Virus record (IMG/VR): IMGVR_UViG_3300036985_005808 | Coordinates: 1 to 64,000 of that record | Source: a virus | Length of the DNA: 64,000 nt | Direction: 5' to 3' (one strand) | In this document: one piece after another, positions 1 to 8,721 of the stretch | Layout: every line of letters starts with the position of its first letter | How positions within the stretch are numbered: the first letter of the stretch is position 1 | Translations under genes and position numbers: made by a program | The notes under the pieces: model-generated | What the model was told of the DNA's origin: nothing | Databases searched by the model: none | What the model saw: the letters and a program-made list of their open reading frames with translations, nothing else

Positions 1-1855
1 GAATACCGGTAATACCTTGAGTACCTGTAATACCTTGAGTACCAGTAGTGCCTTGAGTACCTGTGGTGCCCTGAGTACCTGTGGTGCCCTGAGTACCTGT
101 GGTGCCCTGAGTACCTGTGGTGCCCTGAGTACCAGTAGCACCCTGAGCACCTGTAATACCTTGAGTACCTGTGGTGCCCTGAGTACCAGTAATACCTTGA
201 GTACCTGTAATACCCTGAGTACCGGTTGTGCCCTGAGTACCTGTAATACCTTGAATACCTGTAATACCTTGAATACCTGTAATACCTTGAGAACCTGTTG
301 TGCCTTGAGAACCTGTTGTGCCTGTTGTGCCCTGAGTACCTGTAATACCTTGAATACCTGTAATACCTTGAGTGCCTGTAATACCTTGAGTACCAGTTGT
401 GCCCTGAGTACCTGTGGTACCTTGTGCTCCTGAACCTGCAACTGGTGAGCCGTTTCCGTAGTAATAATTGCCGCCAACAATGTTGCCAGTTACACTGACC
501 GTAGTGCCTGTGTGTGTGGTGGCATTGACATTGGCACCACCTAGTACATTGCCTGCTGTGACATTGCCAGTCACACTAATTAACCCAGCTGTGAGTATAT
601 TTCCGCCTGTAACATTACCTGTAACCGAATTAACACCAATTATATACACTCCGGTGGTGGTAAGCAATTGTACATTGGCAACTCCCATAACTGTGGAGTA
701 GATATTGCCGCCGACCCCAGCAGTATTTTGCACAATAACACTGGTGGTGCCCACAAGCAATTGTTGACTTGCAATATTTCCTGTATAAGTGAGATTTGTT
801 AACAATTGGCCGTCGCCAATAACAAACCCGGACGTAACCACGTTGCCAGCGGCGCTGACAATTCCAGCGGTAGTTATATTGCCACCACTGATGGTTCCCA
901 CTGCGGTCACTGCGGAAGTGGCAATTAAGTTTGCCCCGGTAACATTGGCTGTGGCAACAATATTGCCAGTTGAGCTTACCAATGCACCATTGACCTGCCC
1001 AGCAGTGTTTATGTTGGCGCCTGTGACGTTGCCGGCAGCCGAAATCAACCCGCTTGTAAGTACATTGCCACCAGTCACATTGCCAGTAGCTACCACTTGA
1101 GCACCGGTGTTAAGATTGCCGCCCGTGACATTGCCAGTAGCGGATATCAATCCACCTGTGAGAATATTGCCACCAGTGACATTGCCACTCAAGCTGGCTG
1201 TGGTTCCTGTGTGTGTGGTAGCGTTGACATTGGCTCCGCCTAGTACGTTGCCACCTGTAATATTGCCAGTAGCAGAAATCAAGCCAGCTGTTGTTATATT
1301 GCCACCAATTACGTTACCGGTTGCTACCACTTGAGCACCGGTGTTGAGATTGCCACCTGTGATATTGCCTGTAGCAGTAACTAATCCACCTGTAGTTAAG
1401 TTGCCACCAGTAACATTGGCTGTGGCAACAATATTGCCAGTTGCAACCACTCTACCGGCTGTGACTATATTTCCGCCTGACACATTGGCTGTGGACACTA
1501 TATTTCCAGTGGCTGATATCAGGCCACCTGTGTTGAGATTGGCACCAATAATATTGCCAGTGGCCGAAATTAATCCGGTTATATACTCGCCAGTGGTGGC
1601 AAAAACTGCCACATTTGATGTGCCACTTATTCCTACTGTGACATTACCGCCGGCAGCGGCAGTATCAACGTTGCTGGTCGATGTAAAAATTTTGGCAACC
1701 GATACTCCACTGATGCTGGTATTTCCAGTAACTGTTAAATTTCCCGAAATTACTAGATCAACGTTGCTACCACCCAATGCACTGTTAAGCGTGATGGTAT
1801 TTGCCCCCAGGGTTTGAATTGTGTAATCACCGTTAACACGCTTGTAAGTAGCCAT
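1..1855 (-). CDS. Tail fibre protein with TGN-type repeats and collagen-like stalk (partial, 3' end off the window)
   Basis: Reading the minus strand from ATG at 1855 ([17 protein letters not shown]) gives one frame that stays open to the left edge; the start is clear and the C-terminus is missing. The N-terminal three quarters is a chain of short beta-type repeats built on ATGNI/VTGGN/TAGLI motifs, with a DGQLLTNL segment typical of phage fibre stalks. From about 440 leftwards it becomes collagen-like Gly-X-Y triplets ([15 protein letters not shown]). An AAAGGA ribosome site and a TATAAATA late promoter precede it. The module GGANVNAT plus GTTVSVTG recurs in the fibre gene at 54391-57120. 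Role inferred: trimeric distal or side tail fibre for host recognition. The receptor-binding tip lies outside the window. Confidence 0.8.
   Translation of the reverse strand, partial: MATYKRVNGDYTIQTLGANTITLNSALGGSNVDLVISGNLTVTGNTSISGVSVAKIFTSTSNVDTAAAGGNVTVGISGTSNVAVFATTGEYITGLISATGNIIGANLNTGGLISATGNIVSTANVSGGNIVTAGRVVATGNIVATANVTGGNLTTGGLVTATGNITGGNLNTGAQVVATGNVIGGNITTAGLISATGNITGGNVLGGANVNATTHTGTTASLSGNVTGGNILTGGLISATGNVTGGNLNTGAQVVATGNVTGGNVLTSGLISAAGNVTGANINTAGQVNGALVSSTGNIVATANVTGANLIATSAVTAVGTISGGNITTAGIVSAAGNVVTSGFVIGDGQLLTNLTYTGNIASQQLLVGTTSVIVQNTAGVGGNIYSTVMGVANVQLLTTTGVYIIGVNSVTGNVTGGNILTAGLISVTGNVTAGNVLGGANVNATTHTGTTVSVTGNIVGGNYYYGNGSPVAGSGAQGTTGTQGTTGTQGITGTQGITGIQGITGTQGTTGTTGSQGTTGSQGITGIQGITGIQGITGTQGTTGTQGITGTQGITGTQGTTGTQGITGAQGATGTQGTTGTQGTTGTQGTTGTQGTTGTQGTTGTQGITGTQGITGI
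2..440 (-). repeat. Collagen-like triplet-coding tandem repeat
   Basis: Degenerate 9/18-base units encode Gly-Thr-Gln / Gly-Ile-Thr / Gly-Thr-Thr triplets on the minus strand inside the fibre gene. Collagen-like stretches in phage fibres form triple-helical stalks. The near-identical units are prone to copy-number change. Confidence 0.85.
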
Positions 1856-1858
1856 TTA

Positions 1859-2443
1859 TTAGAGATCCTTTGTGTTATTTATACGGTTTAAAAAGTCTGA
1901 CATGGTCGTGGTTTTGAAATTTTTAACTGCTGATAACTCTTTTATCTCTGCTGTGGTGTGGCCTATTACACGTACAAATGCGGTTTTAGGAAAATCTTTC
2001 ATCACAGTCACTAGCTGTCGAACCCAGTTTCCGGTAAATGTAGGGGTTGCTGAGCTTTTTTTGTAGAACTCTGTATTGGCATACACATTGTTAAAATGAT
2101 TGTTTACTGGCCCCATGTCAAATCCCACCAGATACATGATCACACACCCATCCAGGGCTGCTATACTGGCTGCCAACGGACCAGAACTATAACCAAAATA
2201 CTTTTGTGGCACTGGTCGAGCCCCAGACCCAGATTCTGGACGACGAGTGTAAAACTTGTGTTTGAGTGCATAGCCTGAATCTTGTATGCGTCGGCTGATG
2301 GGACTATCTGTGCTGATCAACACTGTGGGAGTGAAATCTCTGTACAATGCATTACATCCGTAGATGGGTCCAAAATGTTTTAGATTGTTTAGATCCACAT
2401 CCTGACGGCTCACTCCATTGCCCAATACAAATGCTCTGCTCAT
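1859..2443 (-). CDS. Conserved phage protein of unknown function, Rossmann-like N-terminus
   Basis: 194 residues starting MSRAFVLGNGVSR. The hydrophobic strand followed by GNGVSR looks like a nucleotide-binding turn, and a second strand-turn (YLVGFDMG) lies near residue 107. This pattern recalls the DUF115-like group, in which an initial GNG loop binds a sugar nucleotide, but I cannot assign it firmly. No signal peptide or membrane segment is seen. It lies 3 bases upstream of the fibre gene, so fibre maturation or decoration is possible. The ATG directly follows the T-run of the preceding terminator, and its only Shine-Dalgarno-like element (GGGGGGA) is part of that hairpin. Function unknown. 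Confidence 0.7.
   Translation of the reverse strand: MSRAFVLGNGVSRQDVDLNNLKHFGPIYGCNALYRDFTPTVLISTDSPISRRIQDSGYALKHKFYTRRPESGSGARPVPQKYFGYSSGPLAASIAALDGCVIMYLVGFDMGPVNNHFNNVYANTEFYKKSSATPTFTGNWVRQLVTVMKDFPKTAFVRVIGHTTAEIKELSAVKNFKTTTMSDFLNRINNTKDL
1876..1883 (-). promoter_or_regulatory. T4-type late promoter octamer for the fibre gene
   Basis: TATAAATA on the minus strand, 20 bases upstream of the ATG at 1855, with an AAAGGA ribosome site between. It overlaps the end of the gene at 1859-2443. Confidence 0.55.
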
Positions 2444-2476
2444 AAAAAAATCCCCCCAGTATGTATCTGAGGGGAT
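2444..2476 (-). terminator. Rho-independent terminator after the 2495-3265 gene
   Basis: On the minus strand ATCCCCTCA, a 9-base loop and TGGGGGGAT (one mismatch) form a stem followed immediately by seven T. The T-run touches the ATG of the next gene at 2443. Confidence 0.7.
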
Positions 2477-2494
2477 GTAAACTAGTTACAAATA

Positions 2495-3265
2495 TCAAGA
2501 AGTAACGTTGGCAATCTGTGCCAATTGTACCGAGCCGTTGGCAGCATCTGCTCCGGCAATAATTTCGGCGCCAGACCAGGTCACTGTGCCTTCATCTGTG
2601 AAGAAGTTGGTCACATAGTAATTCTCACTGCTTTGAACATTCACACCAGTATTGGAATCACTGTAGTTGCCGTAGGTCATGCCGTTCCAATCACGTACCC
2701 ACTTGTTGGTGATATAGCTGGCATATACTGCACTACTATCACCCACTGAGTACTCAATACTCATGAAGCCAGCACCCGGAGTTGCGCTATTTTCCAGCAC
2801 ACATTGTCCTACTGGATATGCAGTGCCTGTACCAGACCCCACCCCAGTTGCTGTGAAAATGTCGCCGGCGCCGGCATTTGTAGGAGCACCAATGGCAGCC
2901 CAATCGGTTGAGCCAGCTGAGGCAATTTGATAGGCTTGTCCAGTAATTAGACTTTCGTCAGCAGTGGTGCTGGCGGTGTATGCCACCAAAAATTTGTGTG
3001 AACCTTTTTGGCGTATGATGCGTCCTGCACCTGCTGTGGTATCGGTACCATCTGCCAGTGATATATTGACCACTGCTGCAATTTCTGGATTGGTTGCAGT
3101 GGCTGTACTGGTGGCCGGCGAACCACCCACCACACCTAGGTAATCGGCAGCACTGAGTGTGTCGGCACTGTTGACCACTGGGTTGGTTAATGATCCAAAG
3201 TTAGGATATCCAGCATCAGTCAAAATGCTGTTGTTTGTTTTTTGAATTTTAAGAGCTCGTCCCAT
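2495..3265 (-). CDS. Putative virion structural protein
   Basis: 256 residues, start MGRALKIQKTN with a good AAAGGA site. Composition is Ala/Thr/Ser/Gly-rich with few charged residues, as in decoration or tail proteins. Residues about 105-150 carry a compact module (YQIASAGSTDWAAIGAP followed by FTATGVGSGTGTA) that also occurs, diverged, near the C-terminus of the giant baseplate protein at 38774-53584. It stands alone between a late-promoter-like TATAAACA element and a terminator, so it is probably a single late transcription unit. Its precise place in the virion is not visible from sequence; neck, decoration and tail roles are all possible. Confidence 0.6.
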   Translation of the reverse strand: MGRALKIQKTNNSILTDAGYPNFGSLTNPVVNSADTLSAADYLGVVGGSPATSTATATNPEIAAVVNISLADGTDTTAGAGRIIRQKGSHKFLVAYTASTTADESLITGQAYQIASAGSTDWAAIGAPTNAGAGDIFTATGVGSGTGTAYPVGQCVLENSATPGAGFMSIEYSVGDSSAVYASYITNKWVRDWNGMTYGNYSDSNTGVNVQSSENYYVTNFFTDEGTVTWSGAEIIAGADAANGSVQLAQIANVTS

Positions 3266-3279
3266 TTGTTTTTCCTTTA

Positions 3280-3287
3280 TGTTTATA
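3280..3287 (-). promoter_or_regulatory. Variant late promoter TATAAACA
   Basis: One base off TATAAATA, 14 bases before the ATG at 3265 on the minus strand and just ahead of the AAAGGA site. A perfect TATAAATA on the same strand at 3349-3356 is an alternative. Confidence 0.35.
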
Positions 3288-3348
3288 AGGCGTTCTAGGC
3301 CTACGCGGTGGGTTACCGCATAAATTCTCCCAATGAGAATGTATTGAC

Positions 3349-3356
3349 TATTTATA
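3349..3356 (-). promoter_or_regulatory. Possible late promoter octamer in the divergent gap
   Basis: Perfect TATAAATA on the minus strand, about 84 bases upstream of the ATG at 3265. It could start a longer-leader transcript for the 2495-3265 gene. Confidence 0.35.
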
Positions 3357-3390
3357 GATATGTTAAAATTATATCACCTCACACGATCAT

Positions 3391-3398
3391 TGTAAATA
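3391..3398 (+). promoter_or_regulatory. Late-promoter-like octamer 5 bases before an ATG
   Basis: TGTAAATA followed by ctatc and the ATG at 3404. It has the same spacing as the octamers before the genes starting at 8708 and 34877. Confidence 0.35.
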
Positions 3399-3403
3399 CT
3401 ATC

Positions 3404-4552
3404 ATGAACGCATCAGATCTTATAGAGCAGGGCAATCAACACCGTGCTAACAATCAACCAGAAAAAGCATTAGAATGTTATGCATTGGCATTTAGTCGTG
3501 ATCGTAATCAGACATCTGCATTCAATAACTATGGCAATGTACTACGTGAAGTAGGAGAGCCCCAAGCTGCTATTCCATTTTTGCAACGAGCAATTCAACT
3601 GCACCCAACTGGTGTTGTGGCTAAATTTAATCTTGCTGTGGCCCAATTGTTAAGTGGGGACTACAAAAATGGCTGGGCCAATTATGAAATACGCTGGGAT
3701 TACGAACATTTGGCCGGCACACTACCCAAGTTTCCTCAACCCAGATGGCGTGGAGAGGATCTCAAAGGCAAAACTATTTTGGTGATGGGCGAACAAGGTC
3801 ACGGCGATAACATACAGTTTGTTAGATTTCTGTACAATTTACATGTGATGGGTGCGGAAATTATTCTTCAAGTTACTGATGGGTTGGTTCCATTATTATC
3901 ACCTAGTAATATTATCAAACGTGTTACCATGTACGATTTCACAGTGACAGATTTTGATTACTGGATTCCTATCATGAGTATTGCCGGAGTGTTGGGTATT
4001 ACTGTGGAAAACTTGCCAAAGACTACAAATTATTTAAATGCCGACACAGCGTTACAACAACAATGGCTTGCTCGGTTGGGTCCAAAAAAACGCATGCGGG
4101 TGGGTTTTAGTTGGAGTGGCCGGCGTGATGCGTGGCTTAACATTCACAAAGGTATGCCTTTTGCAGACATGTTGGACATGATTAAATCGTGTCCTAACTA
4201 TGAATGGGTAAATTTACAAATTGATGCCACCGCTGAAGAACTAGCCGAATTGGCCGCGGCCGGAGTGTCTCTATATCCTGGTTCTATAACCAGTTTTGCA
4301 GATACTGCTGCATTGGTCATGGCCATGGATGTGGTAGTAAGTGTAGATACTGCAATTGCTCACTTGGCCGGGGCATTGGGACGACCATCTTGGATCATGC
4401 TCAATTGGTTTGCTACCGATTGGCGGTGGCTATTAAATCGTGATTCAAGCCCATGGTATTCAAATGCAAGATTATTCCGTCAACCGTCAATGGGTGACTG
4501 GAAATCAGTCACAAAGAAAATTTCACAATACCTGTCATGGTTTAAAGTGTAA
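3404..4552 (+). CDS. TPR plus glycosyltransferase-like protein
   Basis: 382 residues from the ATG at 3404; an in-frame GTG at 3308 would add 32 residues but has less support. Residues 1-100 form two to three tetratricopeptide units (EKALECYALAF, NYGNVLREVG, AIPFLQRAIQLHP, AKFNLAVAQL), followed by WANYEIRW. The C-terminal part resembles the GT-B nucleotide-binding half of heptosyltransferase/O-GlcNAc-transferase-like proteins: RVGFSWSGR, then VVSVDTAIAHLAGALG, a loop typical of GT9 enzymes. Such TPR-GT proteins are common in aquatic phages and bacteria. Glycosylation of a virion or host surface component is inferred; acceptor and donor are unknown. It is a single gene on its own strand, ended by a strong terminator. 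Confidence 0.7.
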   Translation: MNASDLIEQGNQHRANNQPEKALECYALAFSRDRNQTSAFNNYGNVLREVGEPQAAIPFLQRAIQLHPTGVVAKFNLAVAQLLSGDYKNGWANYEIRWDYEHLAGTLPKFPQPRWRGEDLKGKTILVMGEQGHGDNIQFVRFLYNLHVMGAEIILQVTDGLVPLLSPSNIIKRVTMYDFTVTDFDYWIPIMSIAGVLGITVENLPKTTNYLNADTALQQQWLARLGPKKRMRVGFSWSGRRDAWLNIHKGMPFADMLDMIKSCPNYEWVNLQIDATAEELAELAAAGVSLYPGSITSFADTAALVMAMDVVVSVDTAIAHLAGALGRPSWIMLNWFATDWRWLLNRDSSPWYSNARLFRQPSMGDWKSVTKKISQYLSWFKV

Positions 4553-4558
4553 GTCAAT

Positions 4559-4584
4559 AAAAAACGCCCCGAAGGGCGTTTTTG
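4559..4584. terminator. Bidirectional rho-independent terminator
   Basis: AACGCCC-CGAA-GGGCGTT stem with an A-run on the left and a T-run on the right, between the convergent genes ending at 4552 (+) and 4609 (-). It can act on both strands. Confidence 0.85.
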
Positions 4585-4608
4585 TTGTCCAAATAAATGG
4601 ATTTTGGA

Positions 4609-5805
4609 TCAGCTGAACGATAAATTGCTGACTGCGATTTCTCCCAAATAGTCTCCGGCATTGCCGAACGAACTTGCAGTATTAGTGAGCTCTATGTACC
4701 CGTAGCGAGTCATAAAGCTAACCACTGGTTCAAATGTTGTTGGATCAAGAACAACGCCACTGCTCATCAGGGGAATGTATGGGCAATAGAACGCTGGAGC
4801 GTCAGCTTCTGACGAACCTTTGTAACCAACCAATACAGGTGTTGTATCGCTAGCGTAGCTATCAACAAACACACGCATTGCACCGTTCAATGTACCCACA
4901 AACTTGGTGTTTGTAGGTGCTTCGAAGGTACCTTCTGTAGTGCGAGCAAAAGCACTAGTAGTTGCACTTTGCAATACTGTGAGTGCAGCCGAACTAACAA
5001 CAGCGTAGTTACCAGCGCCACGACGTGTACGTTGGGCGATCAAGTTAGCAACACGATTGATTAGAACTGCCAATGCGGCATGTTCGTCACCAACGAATGT
5101 AGCTGTACCACTAACGGTAGCTTGGTTGTATGTGAACTCAGTAGCAGCCAATGAGCGCAGACTCAACAGAATCTCTTGGTCAATCTCAGCGGTAATCTCT
5201 TGAGCCAGTGCAGCCATAATTTCTGCTTCAACGTCAATACCATGCATGGCTTGTGCGTCTTGTGCAGATTCAAATGTCCAACGAGCTTGCAACTTACGAG
5301 TTTTAGCTTCAACAGCTTGTTTCAAGATTTGCACAGAAATTTGCTTACCGCCGTTACCTTCCAGGGTAGCTGTGTTAGCACCAGTGTAAGATGTAGCTGT
5401 ACTTGTGGCGTTAGGCACAGTAGAGTAAGCAGTGGCAATTGTGAATGGACTCAATGCTTCCTGGCCAGCTGCAACGCTGGTTGCGGCAGCTGAGTTATCA
5501 GTCAATGCCTGGGCATAACGCACACGCAGAGTGTGAATTTGACCAACAGGACCTGTCATTGGTTGCACACCAACCAACTCGTTAGCGATAACAGTTGGCA
5601 TGACACGTCGAATCACTGGCAGAATCACACGGTTTAATGTAGCGATGTTACCAGCACTTGTGGAACCTGCTGACGCATTTTCTTTCAAGTACTTACGGGT
5701 GTTCTCAAGGATAACACCCATGCTGTTGCGCCGATTACCGTTCAGACCTTCAAGCAATGCTTCTTTGGTCTCGTTCCAGCGACTTTCTAATAATTGTTCC
5801 GACAT
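4609..5805 (-). CDS. 23: Major capsid protein, T4 gp23 type
   Basis: 398 residues, shorter than T4 gp23 (521). The N-terminal segment (SRWNETKEALLEGLNG) is followed by ILENTRKYLKE and ASAG. LKE at residues 40-42 and ILE at 32-34 fit the hydrophobic-X-Glu cleavage rule of the gp21 protease, so maturation probably removes about 40 residues. The motifs NRVILPVIRRVMPTVIANEL and GVQPMTGPVGQI are hallmarks of gp23 in T4-like phages. It forms the hexamers of the capsid shell. A strong TTAGGAGA ribosome site precedes the ATG. It is the last gene of the minus-strand head operon, directly after its scaffold (gp22) and protease (gp21), and is followed by a terminator. Confidence 0.95.
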   Translation of the reverse strand: MSEQLLESRWNETKEALLEGLNGNRRNSMGVILENTRKYLKENASAGSTSAGNIATLNRVILPVIRRVMPTVIANELVGVQPMTGPVGQIHTLRVRYAQALTDNSAAATSVAAGQEALSPFTIATAYSTVPNATSTATSYTGANTATLEGNGGKQISVQILKQAVEAKTRKLQARWTFESAQDAQAMHGIDVEAEIMAALAQEITAEIDQEILLSLRSLAATEFTYNQATVSGTATFVGDEHAALAVLINRVANLIAQRTRRGAGNYAVVSSAALTVLQSATTSAFARTTEGTFEAPTNTKFVGTLNGAMRVFVDSYASDTTPVLVGYKGSSEADAPAFYCPYIPLMSSGVVLDPTTFEPVVSFMTRYGYIELTNTASSFGNAGDYLGEIAVSNLSFS

Positions 5806-5827
5806 TTAAGTCTCCTAAAAATTTAAA

Positions 5828-6922
5828 TTATAGTCCAGCCAGACGTTTAAGGTCAATCACATTGCTGCGATCTTCTTGATCAACGTGTTGGGCATGAACT
5901 GTTTTATCACCAGTGACTGAGGACACCGTTTCTTTGAGAACTTTTTGAGCTTTCATTGAGCGGTCTTCCAACACTGCTGGTAGATACTTTTCGAATGCGT
6001 TTTTCAAACGATTGGTTTGTACGCTTTCGAGCAAATTACGCATGATATCTTGCTTTTCCCGATTTAGGGGACGCAATAATTCACCCATTGTGCTGTCACG
6101 CTCATTGGATTCTTTAATCATACGCAGTTCGCGTTCTTTTGACTCCACAACAACTTTTGCTCGTTGTGTGAGTTTGATGGCTTCCGACAATTGCCGATCT
6201 TTTCTTGCGATTAAGTTATGCAAATTACGAATATCTTGCTTCTCATTCAAGTGAGTTGCTCCAAATTCTGTTGCATATGCTTCAAAGATCCGACGACCAA
6301 AATTGTTCTCTCGAGCAACTTTGATATCTTCTTGCAATTGGGTAAGTTCAGCCTTCAAGTGACGGCTAACAGCTTGACTCATTTTATTTGCACTTTCTTT
6401 TACGAAACGTGTTTTGAGACTTTCTAGTTTGCTACGTGCTTCACGGACCAAGCGGACTTTAGTTTCCACCACATCACGTTTGTCTTTTGCAAACTCTTGG
6501 ATCTCACGAGCCAATGCATGCACCATAAACGACTCAAGTTTTTCAAGTCCTTCTGTGTGCATTTTACGATCTTTACGCAGTTCGCCAATTTCTTCAGCAA
6601 GTTTTGTCACTAAAAAGCTATTAAACTTTGTAGCAGACTCTTTCATCTTGCGTTGGAATCGAACACGATCTTCGGCCAATGATTGCTTTTCAGCAGCCAC
6701 GCCTTGGATCTCTGTGGTAAGACCATCTGTTACCATCTTGTCTAGGGCTTCCACCATTACTGACTTATCGTGCTCATAGCGTTGTGCAAACTCTTCTCTC
6801 AGTTCCACACGAGCCTGTTCACGAGCTTCCGTCAACTTGATTTCCCAAGCTTCGGTAATCTCTTTACGAGTTTCCTCGGTGATCAGGTCACTATCTAGCA
6901 ATGGTTTGATAGCATCTAACAT
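5828..6922 (-). CDS. 22: Prohead core scaffold protein, T4 gp22 type
   Basis: 364 residues, almost entirely charged alpha-helix/coiled coil (EEIGELRKDRKMHTEGLEKL and similar heptad-like stretches), with no cysteine-rich or membrane segment. Its place between the gp21 protease and gp23 is the T4 order 20-21-22-23. The family forms the inner core on which the gp23 shell assembles and is then degraded by gp21. It is longer than T4 gp22 (269). AAGGAGAA precedes the ATG. Assignment rests mainly on position and coiled-coil character. Confidence 0.85.
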   Translation of the reverse strand: MLDAIKPLLDSDLITEETRKEITEAWEIKLTEAREQARVELREEFAQRYEHDKSVMVEALDKMVTDGLTTEIQGVAAEKQSLAEDRVRFQRKMKESATKFNSFLVTKLAEEIGELRKDRKMHTEGLEKLESFMVHALAREIQEFAKDKRDVVETKVRLVREARSKLESLKTRFVKESANKMSQAVSRHLKAELTQLQEDIKVARENNFGRRIFEAYATEFGATHLNEKQDIRNLHNLIARKDRQLSEAIKLTQRAKVVVESKERELRMIKESNERDSTMGELLRPLNREKQDIMRNLLESVQTNRLKNAFEKYLPAVLEDRSMKAQKVLKETVSSVTGDKTVHAQHVDQEDRSNVIDLKRLAGL

Positions 6923-6934
6923 GCCTAGTTCTCC

Positions 6935-7570
6935 TTATATTTTGAGATCTCTAATGAGTTTTACAACTTCATTTTTTAGAGATCTCTTCGCTTTGTTGTC
7001 TTGCCCGGCGTCTTTTGCTATTTCCAAAAGTCTATGTCCGTACTTCATATTCATGAGGCCTTCGTAGATTGCTTTGGGGTAAGCATTTGGAGCACTGGGT
7101 TGAGCAACTACATCTATAGTGACTATTTCAAAGTCACTTACATGTCCTGTTCTGTCGTCTACGTTGCCGCTGCCGCGGCTGGATACTCCTAATTTTACTC
7201 CCGATGTCAACAAAGTTTTGATCAACTCACCCATGGGGGTTGGTAAAATCTTCATTTTGCCACATCCTGCATCACCTTCCATCCACATGCCTTCAACATT
7301 GGTACACACACGATCTAAATTAATTTTGAGATCATCTGGATGATCCACTTCACCTAGTACCGAATTACCTTCTTTGATCTGCTGATTTATAGTGCTTACT
7401 GCTTTGCTAATTTCATGCAATGGATATATTCTATCATTGGCATTGCGTTTGTTACCTTCAATGCATATGCCTTTGAGGTAGAGACTCTTACCGTGACCAT
7501 CTGGTCCAGCTTCTTCTAACAGCTGAATTTTGGCTTGGTTAAAAGTAAGATGTTCTCTCAGCGTTTTCAT
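6935..7570 (-). CDS. 21: Prohead maturation protease, T4 gp21 type
   Basis: 211 residues, matching T4 gp21 (212). Serine-protease signatures of this family are visible: GEVDHP with the putative catalytic His77, KLGVSSRG with Ser130/131, and VTIDVVAQPSAPNAYP. The enzyme is packaged in the prohead and cleaves capsid and core proteins after hydrophobic-X-Glu, a motif present in the neighbouring gp23. The N-terminal GICIEGNKRNANDRIYP is also typical. It sits between the acidic core protein and gp22 with very short gaps, so the operon is probably co-translated. Confidence 0.93.
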   Translation of the reverse strand: MKTLREHLTFNQAKIQLLEEAGPDGHGKSLYLKGICIEGNKRNANDRIYPLHEISKAVSTINQQIKEGNSVLGEVDHPDDLKINLDRVCTNVEGMWMEGDAGCGKMKILPTPMGELIKTLLTSGVKLGVSSRGSGNVDDRTGHVSDFEIVTIDVVAQPSAPNAYPKAIYEGLMNMKYGHRLLEIAKDAGQDNKAKRSLKNEVVKLIRDLKI

Positions 7571-7573
7571 TGT

Positions 7574-8401
7574 TTAACCACGTGCCAACGGACTTTTTGT
7601 ATTAACCCCAGTGGCCTGAGATAAATGGGGTTTGTTAGCTGGCTTTAAATTTTGCGTGGCTTGTGCTGGCGAATTGCCTACTTTACCAATCAAATCTTTA
7701 GTTTGATTGCTGTAAGCACCGGCTGCATCATGCTTGCCACCTTCGGCTGCTCCAGTACGCACTGGCTTCACACTGTTACCAATTGGTCCTTTTGCACCAG
7801 CATTAGCTGCCACAGTGGACTTTTTATTAACACCGCCTTCTTCCGAAGTAACTGGTTTAGGTGCGGCTTTCAATGTCACGGCTTCCATCATGCCCATGTT
7901 GTCCATCTCTCCAGTATCATCCATTTCAATGGCATCACCACCTTCTTCTGGACCAAAATCATCGCCATTGCCACCCATGTCATCACCACCACCCATGAGG
8001 TCTTCAAACTCGGCCATTAACTGGTCCAGTTTGTCTTCTAAATTCATAATATCATCTTTAGTGGCTGGTTCAGTTCCACCTTCGTCACCACCCATGGAGA
8101 ATTCATCGCCGCCATCATCTGTGGCAAATTCGTCATCAACGGGTTCTTCGTCTCCCATTTCTTCATCATCTTCCATATTCATGTCGTCTTGCTCTTCAGT
8201 TTCGACATCGCTGATAAGTTGACCAGAGGCACCGGCGTCATCAAACCCTTCGTCAATTTCTTCTTCGACTTCTTCATCTGCGGCCATGATGTCTTCGTAG
8301 ATTTTACGACTTTTTTCCACAACAATGTCATGGAAAAGTTCACGAGCTTTTTGCTCTTCATCATTGATCACATATTCAATCAATTGTTCAAAACGGTTCA
8401 T
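7574..8401 (-). CDS. Acidic prohead core protein
   Basis: 275 residues. Residues 1-40 form a helix (NRFEQLIEYVINDEEQKARELF) like the start of T4-like gp67/gp68 prohead core proteins. A very acidic, Gly/Met-rich middle follows (runs of E and D to about residue 160), then a basic, low-complexity tail. The position between gp20 and gp21 is that of the minor core genes 67 and 68 in T4. It contains several hydrophobic-X-Glu motifs as possible gp21 sites. Role inferred: internal scaffold component, proteolysed during maturation. TAGGAG lies upstream of the ATG and a TGTAAATA late-promoter-like element lies 30 bases upstream. Confidence 0.75.
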   Translation of the reverse strand: MNRFEQLIEYVINDEEQKARELFHDIVVEKSRKIYEDIMAADEEVEEEIDEGFDDAGASGQLISDVETEEQDDMNMEDDEEMGDEEPVDDEFATDDGGDEFSMGGDEGGTEPATKDDIMNLEDKLDQLMAEFEDLMGGGDDMGGNGDDFGPEEGGDAIEMDDTGEMDNMGMMEAVTLKAAPKPVTSEEGGVNKKSTVAANAGAKGPIGNSVKPVRTGAAEGGKHDAAGAYSNQTKDLIGKVGNSPAQATQNLKPANKPHLSQATGVNTKSPLARG

Positions 8402-8431
8402 ATGGAAACTCCTATAGGTAAAGTGTAATGT

Positions 8432-8439
8432 TATTTACA
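8432..8439 (-). promoter_or_regulatory. Late-promoter-like octamer TGTAAATA
   Basis: Minus strand, about 30 bases upstream of the ATG at 8401, with TAGGAG between. It lies in a partly self-complementary context (GTGTAAATAACATTACAC). Confidence 0.35.
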
Positions 8440-8492
8440 CATGATAGGAAATATTAGCGGTTTAAGACATCAAAACGATGATAAATGCTAAC

Positions 8493-8708
8493 TTAGATTG
8501 GAGCAGCGGGGATTGCGTATTGTTGTCGTACCAATTTGAGTTTTTCTTTAAACTCATAGGTACGTACATCATTCATCTTGCGTAACTTGTTCAGTTGACG
8601 CAAGGTGAGGCGACTCTTACGCAGGTCGCCCAATTGTGGTTGGCTGTTGTCTTGTGGCAAATCCTGATAAGCTTCAGGTTCTTTGTGCCAAAATTCTGTT
8701 AGTAACAT
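8493..8708 (-). CDS. Small conserved head-cluster protein
   Basis: 71 residues: MLLTEFWHKEPEAYQDLP, then a basic helix-rich part (RKSRLTLRQLNKLRKMNDV, KEKLKLVRQQY). Small basic proteins with the LTEFW start and the RLTLxQLNxLRxMNDV pattern sit between portal and protease genes in many aquatic T4-like phages. The location is that of T4 gene 67, and a prohead-core role is plausible but not shown. A perfect late octamer ends exactly 5 bases before the ATG, leaving no room for a ribosome-binding site if transcription starts at the usual distance. Confidence 0.75.
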   Translation of the reverse strand: MLLTEFWHKEPEAYQDLPQDNSQPQLGDLRKSRLTLRQLNKLRKMNDVRTYEFKEKLKLVRQQYAIPAAPI

Positions 8709-8713
8709 ATTGA

Positions 8714-8721
8714 TATTTATA
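8714..8721 (-). promoter_or_regulatory. Late promoter TATAAATA, 5 bases from ATG
   Basis: Minus strand TATAAATA-tcaat-ATG (ATG at 8708). By T4 late promoter geometry the transcript would start at or next to the A of the ATG. Confidence 0.55.

Noticed and set aside
468-1817. Plus-strand open frames over the left-edge fibre gene
   Set aside because: Repetitive antisense readings (LPPVTLPVA patterns) of the TGN-repeat fibre on the minus strand.
3308-3403. GTG start extending the TPR-glycosyltransferase gene
   Set aside because: The added 32 residues are not TPR-like, and the start at 3404 follows a late-promoter-like octamer.
5176-8428. Plus-strand open frames across gp23, gp22, gp21 and the acidic core gene
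   Set aside because: Shadows of well-supported minus-strand head genes.
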